DNA of 64,000 bases from Nomia melanderi (Eukaryota > Arthropoda > Insecta > Hymenoptera > Halictidae). The stretch spans positions 14,873,896-14,937,895 of the forward strand of contig NC_135001.1 of the NCBI RefSeq assembly GCF_051020985.1. The letters run 5' to 3'. The notes below the pieces were generated by a model. It was not told the origin of the DNA. It was given only the letters and a program-made list of their open reading frames with translations, and ran no database searches. The translations under genes were made by a program, and so were the position numbers. Positions 37,161-49,640 of this stretch are shown here, piece by piece. Each line of letters begins with the position of its first letter. Position 1 is the first letter of the stretch.

Positions 37161-38219
37161 TTCCGTTCTCGCATTCGCCGATTGTACGCGGTTGCGCTGA
37201 CAATGAGCGGCTCCACGTAATTACCGTCGATTTCGCAACTTCGTAAATACCGATTTGAACGTGAAACGGCTCCTGAAATACAGTTCTGTTGGCCTTCCAT
37301 TATCGGTTGTTTATGTATGTACATGTATGAAGATCGCGTATCTAGGAATTAGGAGGCAAACCTATCATTCCGACATATAATCATTGTAGTTCCTGTATAT
37401 TATGAATGCAGAGATATACAGGATACAATATTGAACATTTACACTGTTCAAATGATTTTAATTTTAAATATTTAACATTTAAATAATTGAAATCTGTGGA
37501 TTTTGATAAATAATTGAAATCTGGAAGACTGAACTTTACATCGCGACACCGTTTTCTAAAAATCGTTTTTACATATCGATAGTATTTGATAAATAACGAG
37601 TAAATTTTATACTTCAGGTTTAGGAATTCATCGATTTAGAAGTCATGCGTATGTAAAGATAATTGATAAGTTCGTATATAAAACGAAATAGGTAGCTCCG
37701 ATTTGTATGATTCTGAAATATGTAGTCCACGTCGTCATTTTGAGCAAGTTTTCCCTGTGAAAAAACCGGCGATTTCTTTTAATTTTCGAAATAATTATAG
37801 AAAACTTTCTTTACTACTGCGTAAATTGAGTACTATCGATTGTAAAGCTCAATCAGTTGAGGATGTTTAATTACGTGTATATAATTTATTTACATAACTT
37901 TCGACGAATAATGAGGATAACCGAACGTTCCCAAAATAAAGAATATGTTTATGTAAACAATTATTTAAACAAATTTTTATTTATATAACTATTATAAATG
38001 CCCATGTTCGAGCGATATTGGTATAATTCCACTTGGGAAATTCAGAACGGATATATCGAAGTGAAATGCGATAATAGGATTAATTTCGTACTTCGTTCAC
38101 GGGATAATCGCGGATGTCTTCGAACACCTGGGATTCGGGATAGCGAGTATTCTAAGATAGACAAGGTTTCGACAAGAAAAACCTTAGCACACTCGAACGC
38201 AACTCGACCTGAGGCTATA

Positions 38220-38827
38220 CAGGGTGTACAATTTATCGATCGTAAAGATTATCCTGGCACTTTGTACCGCCCATTGTACAAGAAAAATGTTCGGAACAAA
38301 AGTTAATCAATTTTCAATGGATTATAACTTGCAATGAAAAAAATTGTTCAACAATTGATTTTTCAAAAAAACTGTAAGATAATCTAAACTTTTTGAAACG
38401 GCACGACATGTTTTGGATCACACACTTCTGTAACCGTTATTAAAACGCATTTTACGACTTACTATAGTTAATCAAGGCACATATCAAATTAAAGGAATAT
38501 TTCATTTCGATCAAATTATACTAAGCTAGATCTAATTTAGACGAAATTTTGGAAATGAACGTCATCGCAAGGTCATGTTATAATAAGCCTTTGAATTCGT
38601 TTTAATAACGATTGCAAAGCTATGCGATCCGAAATATGCCGTGAAGCTTAAAAAGGTCGAGGTAATCTTAAAGTTTTCTTGAAGAAAATCATATTTTGAA
38701 AATTTTGTGATCGCTAGTTAAAGAACCTAGTAAAAACTAATTAACTTTCGTTCAGAAAATTGTATGTACAATAAACAAAAGTGCCGGAGAAACCGTTGCG
38801 ACAGATTGCGATAAACTGTACACCCTG
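38220..38827. mobile_element. 608-bp element with CAGGGTGTACA inverted ends
   Basis: Both ends read CAGGGTGTACANTTTATCG inward, 18 of 19 identical between left and right, and both are flanked by TATA (38216-38219 and 38828-38831). A TA or TATA target suggests a Tc1/mariner-like or related group, but the superfamily is not established. The interior is AT-rich without a transposase frame. Similar ACAGGGTGT/ACACCCTG ends near 7767 and 48950 hint at other copies. Confidence 0.85.
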
Positions 38828-41800
38828 TATACCTCTGAGACGCGATATAACAGCATTACAACCGTGGAAATCGCAACAGACGACAGCGCACTCGTGGGAC
38901 TGAACGCAGACGATCATGGACTTACACCTCGATACAGCGACGAATTCGGATTTGTGGCAATTGATATCGAGGACAACCTAGTTGCAAGGAACATTCTATA
39001 TTTATGGAAACATGTATATATATGGGACTGAGGAACCATTCAGTATCGATATGAGGATTCAGAATAATTTAACTCATTCAGCTAAAATAACGTGCTGGAC
39101 TTGTAATGCGTGAGTCGAACCATATTTAAATAAAGATTTAAAAAGTAGTATCGAATAATTTATGAAAAAAACATTTTTCACAAATATTGTTAGCTATAAT
39201 ACTAAGGATAATCTGTCTTTCATCTTCCATGGTTCACCTTTTCAAATTCATTTAAGTTCTACCACATAACATTCAAAAGTCCAACACTGAGTTGGCTAAA
39301 TGGGTTAAAAATAAAACGAAAACGTTTAAAATTTGAGTAGTGCAATAAACAATTCAAGAAAATTCTCTGTATATAGAGATTTTAAACTACTAAATTGCAG
39401 TTTACATTGTACACACCGTACTTTAAAGTTAAAATTACAATTCCTTTTCCTGCTTAAAGAAAATGGATAAATTAACTGGTGTATATTATACCCAAGGTGT
39501 ATTTTACCGGATAAAAATGGCATTCTGCACGAGAGACATTCACCTAACCTGTTGAGCGACAGTCTTATTGGCAAACCCTCGAGACTCAAATTGAATTAAA
39601 CCACAGCATACAGACTCGTATTAACCTCGGTGTATCGCAGGGATCTTAGAAGACGCTGGTAGTTTCAAAGCTCCAAGAGCTTTCGAATGTATTATAGGGC
39701 TTAAAAGCACTATAGTTTAACCAAATCAAGATACACAAATGAGTCAAATCGTTGTAATTCTATCAATCCTCAACATCCCGGACATTTCGGAACAAAAGGT
39801 GATTCCAAAATCGTAATACTTAGCACGAGCAAATGGTAAATATTCGATAAAAAAGGTGGTAAGAAGAATAAAATCAAATTAATAAAATTTTTCTTTCCCT
39901 TAATTAGCTGCATTGCCTATAATTGTTACTTCAGATTCATCAAGATATTTTTACGATAAATGGTTGTCACATATTTCTTCCTGTTTCCACTATATAATAC
40001 CATACAATAAACTGTTGAAGTTTACCATAAACTGAAACAACCCACAAATGCGAATAGTGTTATGTATCGCACGTATCAAATATTCGCAAAACTTGAAGCA
40101 ACGTTAAACGATTTAAATAATTATACTGTTTGCGGCTGACTTCCGTGACCCCTTATTACATCAGCAATCGCGTAAATGTCGAAAAGTTTCCGAGAACTCG
40201 CGCAACCCCTGTCCGGCCTTAAACTTTCGTAGCGGACATTATTTCTTGCATGTTGAAAGGTGGCACAGTTCCAGCGGGGTATCCTTTCGAGACTCAACAT
40301 TTTACGAGTGACATAAAAAGCTGCCTGCATAGCAAACTAACACCGAACCTCAAACCGCGCATTTTTACTCTGGTATTTCAGCATCGTCTACTTTTTTTTT
40401 TTGGTCGTGTATCGACCAGTGATATGCCCGGCAAGCATCGATATTCAGGGACTGGAACAAATATGCGGGTGAAAATTATCCCGCGCTGGGCGTCTATTTC
40501 GTGAGAATGAAATACGAAAAAAGCTCTGCTCGTTGTGCTCGCAGCTTACTTGCTAGTGGGAATGTCAGTACTTTATCTACCGACAACTGCCAAGAGGCTA
40601 TTCAATGACTTAAGTCTTATTTTAACAAACGTGTTAATCATTCTCTTTCGAGTAATTGTCCTCAAATAATAATTAGATTATGTTGTTTTATTTATTATGT
40701 TACCGAAGAAGTATATACGACGACAAATTTTTATAGAGATGGCAACACAATTGTATGACATAAGGCTTCAGTTCCCTCATGAATAATTAAAATGATTGTA
40801 AATAAACCGGACCACATTGAAATTTGCATCTCGTTAATTTTTTTCTGTAGTAAATACTTTTATACTAGAAATGTACAAAAATTCTGAAATATTAACTTGA
40901 ACATATAAAAGTAAAGACCTTTCTTTGCAAACCGTTTATTATTGTAAGTACATCTTTCCTGTACTCGAAGGAATGTTATCTTCGAATACTGTATTCGAAG
41001 ACTACAAATACTGTAGAGGTGTATGTACTGCAATCATAGCGTTAAGCAGTGTGCAATGCTATCGAAACAGCTTGCACTGTATTACACACAACATTTCAAC
41101 TAGTGCCTGAATCTTGCCTTGATTGCCATAGTACAGGCAGGATTATGTTGATATTCAAATCAAATTCATCAATTGTTTTAAAAACAAAACGATATTATGA
41201 GAAGAGAATAACCGAACGAGTAAAAACTGAGTTCAATGTTTCCCTTATTGACTTATTTGTGTCAATATGTTGAAATGAAATGCATAGAAAACCAGTCTTT
41301 TGCAAATAAAATACAATATTAATGATTCAAAGCATAAATTGAATAATATTGGTATATCGTGTTTCATTAGATACACGTTACTGATCTTCCTTGTCAATCA
41401 ATGATTGGACGGGTAGATAAACATTTAGTACTAAATACCCAATTCCAAAGATCCTTATCTTTCAACAAAACTTCTGAGCTTTTGTATAATGTTCAAGTAC
41501 TTAACTACAACGTAATGTAAAATAGATAAAATTTGTATAATTTTCTCTTCGAGAATAACATGAAAATTTTACGTTACTTAACACATGCCATTTAATATTA
41601 AGATTAAGTAGTGACAAATGAATTGAGAATAAAAACTCGACATTATTGTGTTATCCATGATACTATATATATCCACGAACTTCCGCGTAAAATTAATTCC
41701 ACCGTGGAAATGTTAATTTCCCCCCTTTCGCCCCATCTATTCCCCGCCTCGAGCGTAAATATGCATATCTCATGCTCTCACGATGCAGCACTTTGTACAT

Positions 41801-41927
41801 TTTCACACGCGTCGTAATATGACTGCATTGGATCACGTTGAATTTCTGTTCCCTGCTTAACGCGGCGAGGATTCGCTGCAGAGAAGTCACTGTCGTCTGA
41901 ACCTGATATTAGAGTATAATGTTATAA

Positions 41928-42145
41928 AAAGCTCGAGACCTAGAAACTTCAAGCCTCAACCTTAAAAACTGATTCTGCGCCTTGGAAGCTTAAGGTTTTG
42001 TAAATCCCGTGATATAGAAACTACAAGATTCAGCCCTTAAAGGCTGAGTCGTGGAAGCTTCTGGACTCAACCTTAAGGGCTGAATCTTGAAGGTTCAGAG
42101 TTCTATAAATCTCGAATCTTTGAAGCCTCAAGCCTTAAGGTGTCA
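41928..42145. repeat. Cluster of interleaved direct and inverted motifs
   Basis: Variants of GAAGCYTCAAGCCTYAACCTTAA and GGCTGAATCTTGAAGG recur in both orientations over about 220 bp. The clearest inverted pair is CAAGATTCAGCCCTTAAAGG against CCTTAAGGGCTGAATCTTG. It looks like a degenerate short-unit array that has inverted on itself. Confidence 0.7.
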
Positions 42146-42404
42146 TAGAATAATATTACCCACTTTAACCTCCTGACTGTCCGTGTCATAAATACAAATA
42201 TTACATAAGAAATATTAATAGCATTATATAAATATTGCCTAACTCTTATTATAATACATGATATCAAAAACGTTTAGATTTTCCATGAATATTCCTTTTT
42301 ATTACTTTTCTCATTTCCTTTCGATTAGGAATAACGAATTCTAACATGTTCTTGTATAAAATGAAAAACAAATAGTACTTAACAGTCAGAAGACTAAAAG
42401 TTAA

Positions 42405-42647
42405 CCCGTTGCCGTATGATTTTTTTCTGAACTGTGATCGATCTAACTACTTCGTTATTAATAATTTATTGTACATAAGAGAAAATTCCAGTGTTATTTT
42501 ATGTCAACGTATGCTCAAAGGCATAATCACTGATAACAGAGGAATAATATGTAATTTGCATTCAAAGAAATTGAATAATATTTATGTTTATTAAATTCTA
42601 TTCGAAATTTTCACCGCGAGTCTAACACGATATTGTAGGGCAAGGGG
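42405..42647. mobile_element. piggyBac-type MITE, 243 bp, TTAA flanked
   Basis: TTAA at 42401-42404 and 42648-42651 flanks CCCGTTGCCGTA on the left and, on the minus strand, CCCCTTGCCCTA on the right, 10 of 12 matching. The same kind of end, GGCAAGGGGTTAA, also occurs near 34903, and GGCAAGGGGTTTAA near 4474, suggesting scattered relatives. Confidence 0.78.
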
Positions 42648-43623
42648 TTAATATGAAAGTAAGTACTCTGGAACATGAAATAACACACGGAGTTATGACT
42701 CACCCTAATAATAAAACGCGTGGATAGTATTTACATACGTTTTAGGACATAATCGCGCGTCTGATGCATCGCGCTGCTCCTTCTTTCCACGGAACGATCT
42801 CCTAAGACTCTCGAAAAAACCTCTCCTGCGTGTTCTATAGAAAAAAAGTGAGAGCAGCATATTAAACATAACGTGAATCCAGAATTGCTTCCTTACATCG
42901 AAACATAGATAGTTGTCACGTTGGCTATCTATGGTAAATTAACTTAGACAATTCGTAGTTAAGAGCTCTGCACAAGATCAAATTAATTAACATAATTAGA
43001 ATACAAAATTAAAATAAAATTAATCAATAGTGTTGGCTCGTAGAGAATACGTACATTGTGTAAGCTATGTGAGAGAGTTGTGATACATATGTAAGCGTTT
43101 GTAAAATATAGCAGTATAAAATGAACATTCGGTTAAAATGTTTTGTTACAGCAAGCTAACATAAAAGTAGCACTTCAGTAACAATAAAAGTTAAGTCAAT
43201 AGTTAACTCTTTCAGTTTGAAAATGAAACACACAATTAATATGCATAAAAAGTTACATACAATTCAAATATTAACTAATGAAATAGTTAGTTTATAAATA
43301 TTCCAATATTGTCACGTCACCATTGTATAGCTCACGTGTAATAAAGTATTATAAAGAACTGATAAATATGATAAATTTGTAAAAAAAAGTTCACACGTTG
43401 AATCTATGTTAAATTCGTAGAAAAAATGTAAAATAAATTTTAATTGTTATAATATTTGACTATGTTCGTATCGAACTTTTGGAAAATGTAAACAAAAATT
43501 AGTACTATAGAACTAAAAATTAATATAAAAACACTGTGCTCCCTTTTTCATTCTGAAATAATGCTAAGAGCTGCTGCGTGACGATATAAATCTAATGTTG
43601 ACACCGTTTTGCTTAATAAGTTT

Positions 43624-43672
43624 AAGATTAAAAAGATTAAAAAGATTAAAAAGATTAAAAAGATTAAAAAGA
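43624..43672 (+). repeat. 9-bp minisatellite AGATTAAAA
   Basis: Five perfect copies of AGATTAAAA are followed by a partial sixth. The repeat is in phase with a short open frame, giving RLKRLKRLK, but the frame has no other support and the repeat is most simply replication slippage. Confidence 0.9.
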
Positions 43673-44830
43673 TCCGAGTCATTTCTTCATTCTTTGACTT
43701 CTGTTATTCTTCATCTAAAATTAGAATATAACAATAATAATCATTTTTACCATATTGATTTCACCTCGTTATTATCTCGTTTTATCTCACTAAAAACTGT
43801 AATAATTATTTTAGTAGTATTACTATTTAGTATTTAGTAGTAGTTACCTACGTAACTAAATATTTAGATATGACAATAGTCTTCTTGCAATTGTTTCCAC
43901 ATAATTTGAACGGTCCGGTTTTTATAGAAACCATAGAAGTGCGTGGATTACGATATCAGTTATATTTTAATCTGTATATTAATAAATCAACTATTTTAAT
44001 CATTTCTCGAAGAAACATTTATATGCTTTCAATTACTGCGAAAAGATAAATGACGAATGGGTAATTTTGACCCATCTGGTTCTAGTGTTAAGAAGCGTAA
44101 ATGCGAGGGTGAGTGTGAGCGAAGGGCAATAAAAGAAGCGGCTTAACGGTCGAGGGAAACTGGCCTGCACAATGGGGCAGTTAGGCTTCGAGGGGGTGTG
44201 TTTCAGAATTTATTGAAAGTGCGAATGAGAAGAATGATTGTAGGGGAAAGAATCATTTTTAAGTGTGAATGTCGGAAAGAGTGTACGTGCTCAGAGAGAG
44301 TCGTGCGTTGGATTTCATGGCAGTAAGTTGTAGAGTTGTATGTCGTTATTACCTTAATTCTTTATAATTAACATTATCTGTTCTAGTATTAATAAACATA
44401 GTTATTCATTAGTTTTTCTATATTCCTGTGTCTTATTTCCAATCCTTACACATACACTATGATATTAATAAAATAATGAGTGAAATATGTATATCGCTAT
44501 AAGTATTGAATTATTAAAGATCGCAGTTTATTTACAAACAATCTAGTATATAATCTTGTTATCCGGAAAATATGTATGATTCTATATAAAAAAAATACGT
44601 CGAAAGCATACAACAAAATTGTTGCATTTATAACCACTTTTTCGAGATAACCGAAATTCAGTATTTGTTAAGTACATGTGATCTTTATTAATGTGTAACC
44701 AAATATACAGGCGAAATGGAGCCCCTTTATAACAAAATTGAAATATTATTTGTTTTTAACTGATTTTCTCATGTAGAATCATTACTTTCCCGACAGCGTA
44801 ATAAACATTCTGCCAAGTCTATATATGTAT

Positions 44831-44940
44831 TAAGAATCGAATGAAATTGTCAATATTTTGTTATATTTTATATAATTAATATATTAATATATATAGTTAT
44901 ATAATTAATCATTTTGACAGTTTCATTCGGCTCCTGGCAT
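44831..44940. repeat. AT-rich palindrome with CGAATGAAAYTGTCAA arms
   Basis: CGAATGAAATTGTCAA near 44838 and, inverted, CGAATGAAACTGTCAA near 44925 form arms around an ATATAATTAATAT-rich centre that is itself palindromic. It is a likely small foldback element or a cruciform-prone site. Confidence 0.65.
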
Positions 44941-45695
44941 TCATTCATAACATTTACATTTCATCGTAAAACACGCTGGTAAAGTGTCTCTTGAAAGAAT
45001 ATAAACAGCGCTGTGTATTTAGTTTCCTCTGCGCAATTTTCGTGTGTAATTTCCAAGCCATTACTCGTCGTAAAGCAATGGAGACCCATTGAAAATTGGC
45101 TACCTCGGTTCGTAGTCAATTGAATCTTATCGCGTGTCGACGGAATACGTTCGGCCGCGACGATCGATTTTGAAGCCGGAAAACTACCGGTTCAAATGCT
45201 ATTGTACTACATCAGGTTTTCCGTTTTACAATTACTGAGGTGGTAACGGTATTTTTAATGAGAAATCATTCTAAAAAATTAATCATTTCGCGAAGAAAAT
45301 ATACATAACTGTGTCGAACAAGAAAACGTTTCTGGTTAATTCAAATCCAGCACTGTTGTTTCATTGCTTTATGAAATTAATACTATAAAAATACTTAATA
45401 TATTCGAACATATGTATGTTCCAGTCCAATGAAATCACGTTAAAACTATAATGGCCTGCATATTATAAATGTAACAATCCGATTTGTGACTGATAGAATT
45501 TTCCACTGTGCAATCACGTTAGATTAGACTAAAATGTGCACCGATATGCATGACAGAGAAAGAATTGTGCCATTATAGTGGCGTACCGTTAAAAAAAATG
45601 ATATACACGAAAGCCACTATAGCAGCGTGTAGTAGCTAAAAGGTTAACTGCTGCATAGTTCTGGTGTTAAAGTGGAATGGAGAAGCATTACTCAC

Positions 45696-45916
45696 TTTGG
45701 TTTTTTGCATGCGACGCTATCCGTTTCACTCAAGCCCTGCTGAAGCGGTGAGGAATCGCCGGTCTGTTCTTCGGCCTTCTGCCGTTCCTGCTGCTTCTGT
45801 TCCGTTTCCTTCATCCTCAACTCATTCTCGTTAGTTTCGCTTTGTTTCTCACTGTCCGTCGACCGATCTTCGCTCACTTTTGATTGTGTCTTAAACTGCT
45901 TCGATTGTACATCCAT
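45696..45916 (-). CDS. Caspase, coding exon 1 (N-terminal prodomain)
   Basis: First coding exon of a caspase, a cysteine protease that cuts after Asp in apoptosis. Translation starts at ATG 45916-45914 in a good context (AACAATGG). It gives 73 complete codons and ends in phase 2 at donor AAA|GTGAGT. The peptide is hydrophilic and rich in Ser, Glu, Gln and Lys (residues about 4-60), with no CARD or death-effector motif, so it fits the unstructured prodomain of an effector caspase. Prodomains diverge fast, so this exon alone would not be recognisable. The assignment rests on the exact phase match with exon 2 at 25234: the split codon becomes Lys74 and the frame runs on into an unmistakable p20 domain. 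The join is inferred; transcript data would settle it. A 5' untranslated exon probably lies upstream but was not identified. Confidence 0.72.
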
Positions 45917-46339
45917 TGTTTTCACAATCTGCGCACACTGACTACCTACGCAGGAAATGTGTACGACTTTATATTACACTATCTTATCACAGGGCTGATA
46001 AGATGTCGAAGACTAATACTGATGATACGTTCGATTTTGTTGTCGGTATATTGGTTCATTCGAACTGGCATTGAATGCAAGGTTACTGTTTAATTTAGAC
46101 AGCATTTGGAAGTTGTCATCATTGGTAAAGTAGTAACATTGAACTGTATTGATGCAGTAGATTTATTTTCTATTTAATGGTCAATTTAGTTTGCTTGATT
46201 TTTGTATCTGTTTCATGCTTAAATACTTTAATCTACTCTTTCGTCAACTGAATCTGAATCATCTGTCACCTTGTAAAAACCTTATCGCACTTGTCGATGT
46301 TGTAACAAAATATATTATTAGGCTGACCGTATTTGTGCA

Positions 46340-46604
46340 AAGGGTATAGCAGGATAAGAGGATCAAAAGTATCCTTGGACCGATTTTTCTCGAAAAACAT
46401 TCCTGCGCTGGCTTACATGTGGAAAACATTGTATACTAACTTTCAGCTATATACCCTATTTATCCTATAACTACCCTTCTGGTCGAGATAGAGAGCTGAA
46501 AATTGGTGTACAATGTTTTCTGTGGATAAGCTACCGAAGGAAAGTTTTTTTTTAGAAACATCGGTCTAAAGGCACTTTTGACTTCCTTATATTGATATAC
46601 TCTT
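46340..46604. mobile_element. Foldback MITE, about 265 bp
   Basis: Left: GGGTATAGCAGGATAAG, TCAAAAGTATCC, GACCGATTTTTCT, GGAAAACATTGTATAC. Right, minus strand: GAGTATATCAATATAAG, TCAAAAGTGCCT, GACCGATGTTTCT, GAAAACATTGTACAC. Pairing covers most of the length with a short centre near TATTTATCCTATAAC. It is non-coding and lies just upstream of the caspase first coding exon. Confidence 0.82.
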
Positions 46605-47699
46605 TAAATTCATTTCAAGGATCTTTTACTGTAAGATGAACAGAAATTAATTTCTAGTATTTTGTGTTACATGAATTTCAATATAAAGTTACTATGGTAT
46701 TGACCTGTTAAAACTCATTAGAACTCATTGCTAATTATTTAATAATAGCAATTTTGAATAAAGACCATTGCTCCAGATTTTCGAAACAATGGAACAGTAA
46801 TTGGACCAATTGTTTCAAGTTCTGCTGTGAAACACAATGCCAAAAGAATTATGGGAGTTGAGCGAAAAGTTACGAACACGTAACAAAGGAAACAAACATT
46901 GCTCAAAGAAACGCTAATACGTCTTTAAACGCTTCCCATGAGAAAAAAAGGGTGAAGTATATAGTCCAGAAGTAGCTGACAGATTGTGTATATTATATTA
47001 CGTTTCTCTTCTTAAGCAAACTTTAAATGCGCTTTTTATAGAACACCTTTTATGTAATTAATTAATCTAACATTTCAAAAACTAGACTTTTGATTTATTA
47101 CAGGGTTTCCAAATATAATTAGTAAATGTTTCTTTATCGTTTAATTTAAGACTAAGCCAATATTTATAAAATTTTAATTATATAGCATTTTCTTCACGAA
47201 AATCGGAAATGTTCCTTTCATCGTTTCTTCATGCTATCGTTATTATGTTTTAATCACTTTTGCATTCTCCTTCAAAATCCGGTCAATTTAAAATAATATA
47301 TTAAATATTAGCATATTAACATTAATATAAAAATTATATTTAGAATATTCATTATAATAGTGCCCATTGTTATTTTAGAAAGTGATACATAAATTGAACA
47401 GAGTTTGTAATTGATCAGTATAAAAGTTTGTAGAAAAAAAGTTGTTTCCCTTTTATATAAGAATATTCGATGTTGGAAAGAGTTTCAAAACGATATTGAA
47501 AAGTCGGTTCACTTTTGGGACGTCCAAGTACGTATTGTGACGATGTGACGTTATTATGCGATACTGTGATGACGTCGATTCTCGTTATAACATTTTTCAG
47601 ATGCGATTGCTCCAATATTGTTACTAGGACAATCTATATATTCCCGAGCGAATCGGATATTTCTCATTTTTCAGTTTTTGGCTTATAAAATGAAGGTCT

Positions 47700-47815
47700 T
47701 TGAATTTTTTAAAATGTTTGTTACCTAATGTACCTAAATGTGTATTAATAACAAATTTATTTAATAAATGTCCATTTTAAATTTTAACTAATAGTTTTTC
47801 GCTAATCATTCGGGG
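47700..47815 (+). repeat. Dispersed repeat R, copy 3 (diverged)
   Basis: Contains GTGTATTAATAACAAATTTA, then AAATTTTAACTAATAGTTTTTCGCT, in the same order as copies 1 and 2. It is the most diverged of the three. Confidence 0.5.
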
Positions 47816-48089
47816 ATCTAAAAATAAATTCAATTTTTTGTACAAATTTTTTGTTTGATCTAAAATTGTACAATTTGCTGCTAATAAAATCAATTATTGA
47901 TACATTTGTCGCAAATATACTGCCTTTTAAGACTATATCTATTAGCACAGGTTCCGTGACACGAGTGAACTTTATGAAGCGTGCGTGCGGTCAACATGCG
48001 ACAAGATGGCGCTCGATATTTTTTGAAAATCGACTGCCTTTGTCTGAAAGCTGTAAATGCTCGATTGCTGTGTGCGTGATCGGTGTCGC

Positions 48090-48410
48090 CCTGCGACTAA
48101 GGTACGCCGGTATGTTTGGGAAATCGAGTAACTGAGTTTAGAGGATCTCGAGTGGTTGAAAGAATGCGAAGCAGAGTGTTTTGACTAAGCGAATGGATCG
48201 TGTGACGGCAACGATAACGAAGCGTGTATTTATGTGACTGCTTGAATGTTATCTATGATTGCTAGGATCAGGGTAAAAGTGGAAAAGTATGCTGGTGAAA
48301 AGAAAGAAAGAAACAACGATTAGGGATGAATAATATAAATGTGTGAATGTTTAGCTACGCGAGCAGTCTTCCGTGTTTAGCGAGAGCGTTCAGGAGGATG
48401 TTTCTGCGCT
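48090..48410 (+). repeat. Dispersed repeat P, copy 2
   Basis: Plus-strand homologue of 600-985 (see that entry), lying in opposite orientation about 47 kb away. It contains CGCCGGTATGTTTGGGAAAT and GAGTGGTTGAAAGAATGCGA. The first 15-60 bp match best; the later part matches in patches. Confidence 0.75.
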
Positions 48411-49380
48411 CGTTGTTACGAGGAAAATTAAAGTATTACTACATATATTGCCTCCAATTTAATCACACCCCACAGTATAATTGTAATTTTTATGTTTATT
48501 TAGACACAAGCATACATTTTCATGACGCAAACGAGTGTTTCTGTGGAAATCCCAGTAGCGAAATTTTATGACATCCCCCTTACAACCACAATACCCCGCT
48601 AATGAGATGTTTACAGTTGCAGCCCACGGATAATTCCACATTCGATAATTATAATCCCAATACGGTGCGCGGAATATTCCTCTCCGCGATGCGAATGAGT
48701 TAAATGGTAAAGGAGAAAAAGTGAAACAGGAGAAGAATGAAATACAGGAAAATAAGTACACTTGACCTGAGAATATGAGCACACTATGCATACAGCGATC
48801 TCGAGAATTCATTAAATACATTGAAATAAAAAAAAGTTTTGACCGTCAAATTTAAGGTCTAGGTCAATTTTGCACGGACATTTTTTTATTAAATTTTCAC
48901 CGATCCGAAGGTGTACAATGATGCTATAGTGCTTTTGACACATACTTTTTATACACCCTGGGATCTATAAAATAGTATTGAGCTGTTAGATAAATACGTT
49001 CAACACTGAATACTAAATATTTCCTTTGTATTATTATCAAAAGTAGAAATATAAATATTGCATTTAAATTTACTACAGGAAATAGCTCTTTCAAAGTCTC
49101 TTTCAAAGAAAGTCAAGTGTGTTCGTACTTGTAACTCAACTTACAATAATATTCGCTTAAATTCTACAATTTCTGCCCCAACAGTGGAATTTAACCGAGA
49201 GAAAAAAAGACAGAGGAAAGTTATTTCTTTCCAGCAATTGACTCGAGTACAGCCTGACAAAGGCAGAGAATCGATATAGTCAACGGAAACGGGATTCCGC
49301 TCAGCATCGAGAGTCGAGACACCGGAATTCAAAGCGATACCGCAGGCGTCAAATATAAACATGCAACGAAGGAAATTTCA

Positions 49381-49640
49381 ATTGCAGTAATTTTAACCTT
49401 ACCTTCTCAAATGTAGTGCCAGTGAATTTCTGAGATGGTTGTGATTAAAATGAGTCCAAACACGATAGAAATCGGACTAGTTTTACCGACTAAATGTAAT
49501 TAAACGAAATTAACGGTTCATTTGACCCGAATCGATAAAACTAGATCGATTCACGTCGTGTTTGGACCCATTGTAATGAAAAGAGTCTCAACATTCCATT
49601 CGTACTCCAACTGAGAAGGTAAAGTTAAAATTATTACAAT
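49381..49640. mobile_element. Foldback MITE, about 260 bp
   Basis: Both ends read ATTGYARTAATTTTAACYTT followed by ACCTTCTCA inward. Inner arms also pair: TGAGTCCAAACACGATAGAA against TGGGTCCAAACACGACGTGA, and TTTTACCGACTAAATG against a diverged inverse. It is non-coding and about 1 kb upstream of the phosphatase exon. Confidence 0.85.

Larger units (their letters stand above)
25235..45695 (-). other. Caspase intron 1 (about 20.5 kb)
   Basis: The intron runs between donor 45695 and acceptor 25235, phase 2, inferred from the frame match. It is AT-rich with CpG-dense pockets at 29.5-29.95, 33.5-33.8 and 36.8-37.15 kb, and several mobile-element derivatives annotated separately. No other coding exon was recognised on either strand. 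The stretches 25.3-27.4, 28.3-29.4, 30.0-31.1, 32.3-33.3, 39.0-41.9 and 42.7-43.6 kb show nothing I can name. Confidence 0.7.

Noticed and set aside
44090..44345. Purine-rich stretch ending GGCAGTAAGT as a noncoding first exon of the phosphatase gene
   Set aside because: A donor-like site alone is weak evidence. No promoter or acceptor pairing can be shown without transcripts.
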